Below the pieces are notes generated by a model. The model saw nothing but the letters and a program-made list of their open reading frames with translations, ran no database searches and was not told the DNA's origin. Shown here one piece after another: positions 57,222 through 64,000 of a stretch of 64,000 bases of DNA. Source of the DNA: Tolypocladium sp. Sup5 PDA-1 (lineage: Eukaryota; Ascomycota; Sordariomycetes; Hypocreales; Ophiocordycipitaceae). The stretch spans positions 310,001-374,000 of the forward strand of contig JPHH03000003.1 of NCBI GenBank assembly GCA_000750105.3, in the 5' to 3' direction. A program made the position numbers and the translations under genes. The stretch's first letter is position 1. Every line of letters starts with the position of its first letter.

Positions 57222-57462
57222 AAGGGCGGATTGCTGCGGGATGCAGTGCAACGAGACGGGGTAGTCGAGGCAGCAGGGGCACTCGGGGGGGGGGGAGAAG
57301 TGAGTGAGGGTTTTCAGGTGTTTATTCGGGCGTGGCTGGGCTGGGTTGGGGTGCCGAGGAGACGGTGGGGGGGGGATATGACGGTATGATGGTATGATGG
57401 CGATGTGCTTCGTGCGACTCTGTGGTGCAAGAGCGGTTGCAGGTGACGGAAGAGAAGAAAAG

Positions 57463-57488
57463 GGGAGGAGGAGGAGGAGGAGGAGGAG
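57463..57488 (+). repeat. (GGA)n microsatellite in a purine-rich tract
   Basis: About eight GGA units sit within a purine run from about 57447 to 57510. On the cpa1 strand it is a pyrimidine tract, as often seen in fungal promoters. Confidence 0.8.
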
Positions 57489-58177
57489 AGGAAGAAGAGA
57501 GGCAGCGAGAAGACGGGGACCGAGAAGTGCGAATAGCGGGACTGGGCGGAGCGGGCAGAGTCACTATCGGCGTCAATTCGCAGCCGTTTTGTGTTGGCGA
57601 CTGACAAAGGGCGGATTGTCCATTGGGGCCCCCACCTAATTTTTTTTCGCTCTCCAGGCTTGCCAGGCTCTTTACCGCCTAATCGCGAACCGCCGCGGCG
57701 CTTGACCGCTTTCGGGTGGCTCGTGCGCCGCCGATATCGTCCCGCAGCTGCGTCAGGCCCCGACCGCCGCACAATGGATGGAACGGGGCAGCCAGCCAGC
57801 CACTGCCCGTCCGTCCCGTGCTGGCAGGGACTGACTCCAAGGAGGGGCCGTCACACTGTTAGTAACCGCTACGACCCCGACCCCCCAAGGGCGCGCAGCG
57901 GGAGCCGGCAGTGCTGACCGGTTGCTTGCTTGCTGCTGCGCCGGGGCTGCTGTGCTGGATGGATGTCCGGATTGGATCGGATTCACATGCCAGGGTCGAG
58001 AACCAGAGCGAATTAATTTATTTATCACGGACTGCCTTTGTACCGGCAGCTGATGTGGCGGGGTAGGCGATGGCACAATCGCATCCATGGACGGGATGGC
58101 GGCGGCACGGCTCGCCAGCAACCGCACGAACAGGCCCCCGGGGAGCTTCCGATGCTGTCCAGATGGAGGGAGGCCTC

Positions 58178-58307
58178 GGGCAAGAAGGAACAGCACGGGC
58201 AAGAAGGAACAGCACGGGCAAGAAGGAACAGCACGGGCAAGAAGGAACAGCACGGGCAAGAAGGAACAGCACGGGCAAGAAGGAACAGCACGGGCAAGGA
58301 ACAGCAC
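58178..58307 (+). repeat. 19-base minisatellite, unit GGGCAAGAAGGAACAGCAC
   Basis: Six identical copies start at 58178, 58197, 58216, 58235, 58254 and 58273. A seventh copy (58292-58307) lacks three bases. All reading frames stay open across it, which creates spurious open frames on both strands. It lies 185 bases beyond the ETF beta stop codon. Confidence 0.95.
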
Positions 58308-58491
58308 GAGCGTGAGAGAGCGAGGGCTGGCTGCGCTTGTTAAATGGTGCCTCGATTCAATGGCTGGATGGGCACCGTCATCTCTAATATGTGCTTCGTA
58401 TGCGGCGAGCGTGCGTCTAGCCGTATTCACGCCAATCCGTACATCGCATTGGTACACGCCCCATGCCAGCTCGTCATGCAGCTCCCCGTCC

Positions 58492-59396
58492 TTACAGAGC
58501 TCCCAGCTCCTTGAGCTTGCTGACCAGGCCATTCACGTCCTCGACCTTGCCGCCGCCCTGTCTCGCCGCGGGTTCTGCGTCACCTTGTTAGCACCACGGC
58601 CGTCATCTGAATCTGAAATCTCCCGGCACATGTCACCTACCCGTCACCTGGAGCACCTTGAGCCGCTTCTCGTTGTCCAGCCCAAAGTCCTTCAGCGTCA
58701 TCTTGTCCAGCTTCTTCTTCTTCGCCTTCATGATGTTGGGCAGGCTCGCGTAGCGCGGCTCGTTCAGCCGCAGGTCCGTCGTCACCACCATCGGCAGCTT
58801 CGCCCGCACCGTCTCCACGCCGCCGTCCACCTCCTTGGTCACCGTCACGCTGTCGCCCTCGCCGAACTCAACCTTGCTCGCCTGCGTCGCCTGCGGCCAC
58901 CCCAGCAGGCCCGCCAGCATCTGGCCCGTCTGCGCCGAGTCGTCGTCGATGCTCTGCTTGCCCAGGATCACCAGGTTGCTCTTCTGCTGCTCCGCCGCCT
59001 TCTTGAGCAGCTTGGCCACCATCAGCGGCTCCAGCTCCTCGCCCTCCTTGATCTCGACGTGGATGCCCCGGTCCGCCCCCATGGCCATGGCCGTCCGCAG
59101 GATGTCCTGCGCCTTCGGTGGGCCGGCAGAGATGGCGCAGATATCCTCGACGCCGCCGGGGGCTCGCTTCTTGTCGCGGATGCGGACCGACTCCTCGACC
59201 GAGAGCTCGTCGAAGGGGTTCATCGAGTGCTTGACCCCCGCCGTCTCGACCGCCGTCTGCGCCTTGTTGACCCGAGGCTTGACCTGCACCGACACTGCGT
59301 TAATTACTCTTCCTCGGGCGCGTATACTCCGGAACGTGCACGTACGGCATAGTCAATGACCCGCTTGACGGGGACGAGGATCCGTAGTGCAGACAT
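58492..59396 (-). CDS. ETFB: Electron transfer flavoprotein subunit beta
   Basis: Three exons: 59346-59396, 58641-59283 and 58492-58574, giving 258 residues. It opens MSALRILVPVKRVIDYA and joins VKPRVNKAQTAVETAGVKHS and MNPFDELSVEESVRIRDKKR. The AMP-binding side shows LVILGKQSIDDDSAQTGQML, and the ETF-beta recognition helix region is LRLNEPRYASLPNIMKAKKK (it includes the leucine used to dock onto dehydrogenases in the human protein, by family knowledge). The C-terminus is EDVNGLVSKLKELGAL. It acts in the mitochondrial matrix, passing electrons from acyl-CoA dehydrogenases to ETF-ubiquinone oxidoreductase. No strong presequence is seen, as is usual for ETFB. Introns are 62 and 66 bases. Confidence 0.95.
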
Positions 59397-59938
59397 GGCG
59401 ACTGTTGCGAGTCAATGGCACTGAGTTGTTGGAGGAGGAGGAACATCGGGGCGCCGTCATGAATGCCCCCGAATAGTCCCGGCTGAGACCGGCTCCAACC
59501 TCGGTCACCCGACTCACGTGACCATAAAGCCACGCCCGAGTCGGCTCCCGGCGGACGACGACTTGCGATCAAGAAGCGAACAAATGACGGAATATCGCCT
59601 GTAGAGAGCAACCGTAATTGCTCCATAAGCAAGGAACACGGTTGAATAGCAGATGCAAACAACCTGGAGCTAACCTTTGTCAGACATGCGGGCACGGTTT
59701 GCAAGTCGGAGGCTCCATCTCAGCCCCCCGGTCTGCGTGGGAAACAGTGTATGCTTTCTTTGCGCTGGGCCTGTGTTCTCACGTTGCATCAGAGTCATCC
59801 ACGTCGTGATGCAATCGTCAATACTACCAAAGCTCAGTTCCCAACATATGCCAATGCTCAAATTCCGTATGCGTACACGCCTAGACTCCCGCCACCCCAC
59901 CCCGTCTTGAACCAACGCACCACAACATCCGCCATTGT
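59397..59938. other. Intergenic: ETF beta promoter and ArfGAP 3' flank
   Basis: No gene or clear element was found in these 542 bases. Confidence 0.5.
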
Positions 59939-61211
59939 TTACCAGTCATCCCACTCATCCGTCTTCTTCGACTTTTGCGGCGCCGCGGTCGCTCCTCTGC
60001 TCTTCCCCATGCCCATTGCGTTGGTGCCGATGGAATTGTTGCTCTGCTTCCTCTGGTCCGCCAGGGTAGAGAAGTCGTCCCAGAAGTCCTTCCGGGTCTC
60101 GTCCAGCGGTGCGTCTCGGCTGTGGTCGTTGCCCTCGACGAACTTGGTGAAGCCGTCTTGAGCGTTCTTGCCGGCCAGCTGAGCCTGTCTGGCGAGTTGG
60201 GCGGCGGTGAGCTGTGCTTGCTTGGCAAAATCTCCCTCGGCAAACTGCAAAGTCTCCATGTTAGTCTCGTCCGTCATGGTCAACGTGGTACGTCCAAACA
60301 TACACTCTTTGCCGTGGGCTGAATGTACCCATCATTCACAGTCTTTGCCGTCTTCGAAACCGTAGACGTGAACCAGCCGAAGCCCTTGGTCAAGGCCGCC
60401 ATGGGATCCTTCTGCACCTCTTCAAAGTTGGGCAGCGCTCCTTGATTCGTCTGGGCTGGAGCTGGCATGTTTCCGAATCCGGCATACTTGCCTCCCTGAC
60501 TAGGCGGCAAGTCGTCCGGCCGCGAAGCGTTGTCTGCACCCAGCTTGGCAAAGTATCTATCGTCCACCTTGGCCTTGCCGCCTCTGCCTGGGCTCTGACT
60601 GCGGCTCGTGGACCCGCTGAGCGGCGTCCCCGTTCGCGACGTCGACTTTTGCGCCGCTGATGACTTCACGGCCGGAGACGGAGACGGCACTGCCGCTGGC
60701 TTCTTCTCTCCGGGGACGTACTCGCGCCCCTCCACCTTGCAAGACAACCTCTCCTTCCACTCCTCGCCAACCTCGCCACTGTATCGTTCGGCAATCGTAG
60801 CGTCTTCCCAGCTGATTCCTCTCATCTGCGTGTCCTCGTGCTCCTCGAAGAACTTCCTCCAGCCCTCATTGCCTCCCAAGCGCATGCGCTCAATCTCGCT
60901 CGCCTTGAACGCATCCATCGAGATGCTCCGCACAAACGAGATGTGGACGCCCAGTCCACGGTGTACGCCCGCGCACGACAGGCAGATGAAGATGCCGAAC
61001 TTCGGGGATGCCCATTGCGGAGACGGCGCGTGGCAATCGCAGCAGAGGTTGTTCTTGGACTCCTTTTGGAGGGCGGCCAGCTGTTGTCCTCGTCGGTTAG
61101 CGGGACAGATGGCCACAGGCAAACGGACTGACCACACGACGGCAGGTAGACTGGTAGACTGACCTTGGACCGCGTCTCCGGGTCGACCTCCCACATGGCC
61201 TTGGAAGCCAT
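59939..61211 (-). CDS. gcs1: ArfGAP, Gcs1/ArfGAP1 type
   Basis: Three exons: 61164-61211, 60304-61080 and 59939-60244, giving 376 residues. The zinc finger C-x2-C-x16-C-x2-C uses C29, C32, C49 and C52, followed by AGVHRGLGVHISFVRS with the arginine finger R57. A Ser/Pro-rich middle leads to KGFGWFTSTVSKTAKTVND, an amphipathic ALPS-like stretch that senses membrane curvature in ArfGAP1, and to a basic, Gln-rich end closing with EWDDW. Family knowledge: it stimulates GTP hydrolysis by Arf1 in COPI traffic between Golgi and ER; the final W-x-x-W form resembles the coatomer-binding tail. Introns are 83 and 59 bases. Confidence 0.93.
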
Positions 61212-62139
61212 GCTGTCGTCCCAGGCCGTAGAGCGAGTAGATTGGGGTGCGCCTGGTACAACCGGTGGGCTACGGGCGCGAATTAGAAGATGATGCTTTG
61301 TGGCTCCTCGAGGGATGCGCGCGTGCTCGCGCTGGCAGGGAGGTCGCACAACTCGCTCGACAGCCCAGGTGGGCGGGGCAACTCTATGGGCTCGAGCCCA
61401 GGGCGGCCCCCATAATTACTTACCTTGCTGCGGGTACCATATCTGTACGGAGATCATATCTGCACCCACCCGCTTCCTGTTCGGCTTCCCCCTGCCACTG
61501 GCCCATTATTGACTGCGACGATGCAAGCACCAACTGTTGGCAAGTACCTACACTGTAATCTGCACGGAGTAGACCTAAAGGCATCACAATGCGGGCCTCC
61601 TGGTTACAATGGAGGCGCCTTTCGCTAGGTGCACAATAGACGCCACGAGCGTTGTGCCAAGCGCGAGTGCACGACAGTCGAAGCTCGCCGTCACCAGTAA
61701 CACCATCTCACTATTGCACCGGCGAAGCAAATCACGTCCAGTCGTGTCAAAAGCTTCCCTTTTCAAGTTATTGCACCGAGCTATTCCTCTTCCCAGCCGT
61801 TTTCCCGCTTAAGCTATCTTACAACCCAGCAGAATCGTGACGGAAAAGAAAAAAGTACAAATACACATGAAAGGGGTCGTTTGTGTCCTCCGGTGCTGGT
61901 TGGAGATAAGAAGTTGCCAAAAATAAAGAGGGTAGTCAGGAGCCACCCCAAGACCCAAGAGTCCGGACAGCTGGTGTGTCGTCCTTCCTGAGCCAGGTTG
62001 TGGTCCCAACGCCACTTGCATCGAGAGTGTAGCAAGCATCTACCGTAAGAGATATCGTCGAAAATCGCGTGCCATATCGTAAGTATGCTCATCCAGCTGG
62101 GACACGTCCCAGCCTGTCGAGATAACCTTTGCCTGGCGA
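61212..62139. other. Intergenic: ArfGAP promoter and 3' flank of the two-RRM gene
   Basis: No gene is supported. Variants of the recurrent motif (CTGTACGGAGATC near 61444, CTGCACGGAGTAG near 61560) occur in pairs here. Confidence 0.5.
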
Positions 62140-63689
62140 TTAGGCAGTGGTGGTGGCAGCAGGAGCCTCGGCGGCAGCCTCAGCGCCGGTGGCCTCCTCG
62201 CCCTGGGGGGCGTTGGCCTCCTCGTCAGTCTTGTCGGGGCTGTCGATGGCCACCTTGACGGCGATCTCACGGCCCTCAATCTCCTTGCCGTTCATCTCAG
62301 CAACAGCCTTCTGCTGCAGCTCCTCCGAGGCCAGCGTAACAAATCCGAAGCCACGTCCCTTGCGGGCCTCGCCACGGGCCTGGAGCTTCTTGATCATGAA
62401 TCGTGGGATAGGTCGCAGCGCGATCTTGGCCGAGGAAGGCTCGTATGCCTGGAAAAGCTCAATGAGCTATTACATATGTTAGTGACCTATTCCGACACGC
62501 TCGTTTCCGTCACCACGTCTCGTGCTCACCTTATCCTCGGTCAGGTCGTAGGGCAGGTTAGCGACCATGACCTTGGTCTTGGACGGAATGCCGTCCGCAG
62601 GGGGGCCGCGCTCTCGGCGCTCACGCTGAGGACGAATCTGGGTCTTGGAAGCCTTGGCCTCGTCGTCAGTCTTGTACTTGTTTGTGATATCCGACAATGG
62701 CTGCACCTCAGTAGTGCCCTCGGCATCGGCAGGGGCATCTGCGGCATCAATAGCGGCAGGTCCGGTGGTTTCGCCCTCGAACTTCTCCTCGCCGGCGTCC
62801 TGTGGTTCTGTTAGTTGTTTACTTCGAATGCAGGCATGGTTGGGTAGACGTACGCCAGCGCGACCACCACGGCCGGTGCGGCCGGCACGGCCACGTCCAC
62901 GTCCACGTCCACGGCCAGAGGCGCGACGGCGGGAACCCTCAGCGCCAGAACCCTCGCCGTTGGCACCGTCAGCCTTCTCACCAGCAGCCTCGGGCTTGCG
63001 GGCAAGCTGGACGGACACCTTTCGCTCAAGGATCTCCTTGCCCGAGAGCTCCGCAATGGCGCGCTCGGCCTCGGTAGGGGTGGAGAGATCAACGAAGGCA
63101 TAGCCGACAGGGCGGTCGGTGCGAGGGTTCTTTGGGATGGAGACAGACTCCCTGTGGTAGAATGTGTGGTCAGCGAGAGCTTCAGGGACGGCGTGACGTG
63201 CGTTGAGTTGCAGGTTGTTGGACACGTGGACAAGCCAAACGACCGAAATGAAGCCAGCGGGACGTTCCGACAGGACAGAGGATGTAATGGAGTGGGAGGG
63301 ACCGACGTCGCCGATCGCAAAAGGCAGCTTGCAAGCAGCCCGCGACGAGGCGGTCAGAGGCAGCGGGAGGGCATGGCAGGGAAGAGAACAGCACTGCGAG
63401 CGACAGTGGGCGGGATAGCTCGTCGCAGAGCGCGACGGAGGCAGGGTTGGGCAGGTGAGCAGGGTACCTACACAAGATAGCTCTTGAAGAAGTCCTTCAA
63501 CTCCCCCTCGGTTGTCGCGTAGGCCAGGTTGCCAATGTACAGGCGGCGGCCCTCGGCAGCGCTGGCCGAAGCAGCCTCGTTGGCGGCGGCCTTGTCATCG
63601 GCAGGCTGGCTGATTGAGGCATTGCTCAGAGTGTTTGCAAGGTCATTGACGGCGGCCTCGGAAACCTTCTCCACGTTGGTAGCAGACAT
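62140..63689 (-). CDS. RNA-binding protein with two RRM domains and an RG-rich linker
   Basis: Four exons: 63472-63689, 62854-63151, 62530-62799 and 62140-62466, giving 370 residues. RRM1 has RNP2 RRLYIGNLAY and RNP1 RPVGYAFVDL. An RG-rich stretch (RGRGRGRGRAGRTGRGGRAG) follows, then an acidic spacer. RRM2 has KVMVANLPYDL and RNP1 KGRGFGFVTL. The end is acidic and Ala-rich. Fission yeast Rnp24 is a possible relative by layout, which I cannot confirm; the role is therefore given only as RNA binding. The first intron is 320 bases, long for this window. The second (62800-62853, 54 bases) is in frame and stop-free. The third is 63 bases. The first exon ends inside RRM1 (FFKSYLV|ESVSIPK). Confidence 0.87.
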
Positions 63690-64000
63690 GTTGATGGGCT
63701 GATGGATGGAGGTTTTGACTGGTGAGTCGGTTGATGACGGTCGAACGTAGGCTGGCGAGTGCGGGCAGCGACGTTCGATGGAGAAACTCGGGAGTTGAAC
63801 TCTGGTGCAATGAGGGAGGAGATTGGTCAGGGTAGCTTCGTGCCCTAGATAACGTTGAAGGTAGACAGACGGCGATGCGTTGCGCGGAGACACAAATTTG
63901 ACTGGTGATATGTGAAGGAAGAGAGAAAAGGGGAAACGCCAGTTGGAGTCGCGATATCTGAAATATTTTCCCGCTGTCCCGCTGGCCTCACGGCGCTCCT
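63690..64000. other. 5' flank of the two-RRM gene, to the window edge
   Basis: These 311 bases hold the leader and promoter. The frame of exon 1 is open upstream of the chosen ATG to about 63893 without a family-like sequence. Confidence 0.5.

Larger units (their letters stand above)
57222..58491. other. Intergenic, 1.3 kb: cpa1 promoter and leader, ETF beta 3' flank
   Basis: It holds poly-G runs at 57285-57295 and 57367-57375, a (GGA)n tract near 57463-57488 and the 19-base minisatellite at 58178-58307. TGACTC cores, part of the Gcn4/CPC1 site, lie at 57558-57563 (minus) and 57832-57837 (plus). Neither is the full TGASTCA consensus. No gene is supported. Confidence 0.55.

Noticed and set aside
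57222..57251. N-terminal extension of the attenuator peptide upstream of its ATG
   Set aside because: The frame is open for ten more codons, but the codon at 57249-57251 is TTG, and the known peptide starts at MNGRPSV.
58178..58307. CRISPR-like array
   Set aside because: The 19-base units touch each other without spacers, and the genome is eukaryotic; it is a minisatellite.
58087..59352. 421-codon plus-strand frame through the minisatellite and over ETF beta
   Set aside because: It owes its length to a repeat with no stop in any frame and to the antisense of ETF beta.
1..64000. tRNA genes
   Set aside because: Scanning by eye for the GTTCRA B-box with a matching A-box and acceptor stem found no convincing case; a covariance-model search would decide.

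Overview
The window is 64 kb of nuclear DNA from a filamentous ascomycete, most likely a Sordariomycete and probably of the order Hypocreales. The reasons are: GC-rich compact genes with short introns of about 44-190 bases (GT-AG, CTNAC-type branch sites); products such as CnxE-type gephyrin, Nte1, Dpb3, eglC-type GPI-anchored GH17 and Tsc1; and an upstream ORF for the arginine attenuator peptide ahead of the carbamoyl-phosphate synthase small subunit gene. The order is an inference from overall resemblance. No operon, virus, transposon, CRISPR array or tRNA was recognised.

Layout. 0-9 kb: a cut-off gene at the left edge, VPS15 (+), U2 snRNP A' (+), and a histone-fold DNA polymerase epsilon subunit (-). 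9-21 kb: a CLC chloride channel (+), a TMEM42-like membrane protein (-), TFIIA gamma (-) divergent from V-ATPase c'' (+), CnxE (-) divergent from POP5 (+), and GPN2 (-) ending 13 bases from POP5. 21-32 kb: the lysophospholipase NTE1 (+), an aromatic amino acid decarboxylase (-) and an EMP70/TM9 protein (-). 32-46 kb is looser: an arrestin-like gene, a 4.1 kb gene-free stretch, a secreted phospholipase A2, a ZIP zinc transporter and a cell-wall GH17 glucanase, all on the minus strand. 46-64 kb: TSC1 (-), a DJ-1/PfpI protein (+), a SAP-RRM protein (+), CPA1 with its spliced attenuator uORF (-), ETF beta (-), an ArfGAP (-) and a two-RRM protein (-).

Most genes are conserved housekeeping genes for vesicle traffic (VPS15, EMP70, ArfGAP, V-ATPase, CLC), RNA work (U2A', POP5, SAP-RRM, two-RRM protein), transcription and replication (TFIIA gamma, polymerase epsilon subunit, GPN2), lipid turnover (NTE1, PLA2) and nutrient signalling (TSC1). 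They do not form one pathway cluster.

The strongest special signal is the arginine attenuator peptide uORF. It can be rebuilt only by joining three exons, one of just 13 bases. Other notable points are three introns whose length is a multiple of three and that carry no stop codon, a GC-AG intron that the reading frame demands, a 16-base micro-exon, a 19-base minisatellite, a dense G-quadruplex candidate, and a recurring short GTACGGAGTAC-like motif found only between genes. All gene models come from reading frames, splice signals and remembered family sequence; none was checked by alignment.
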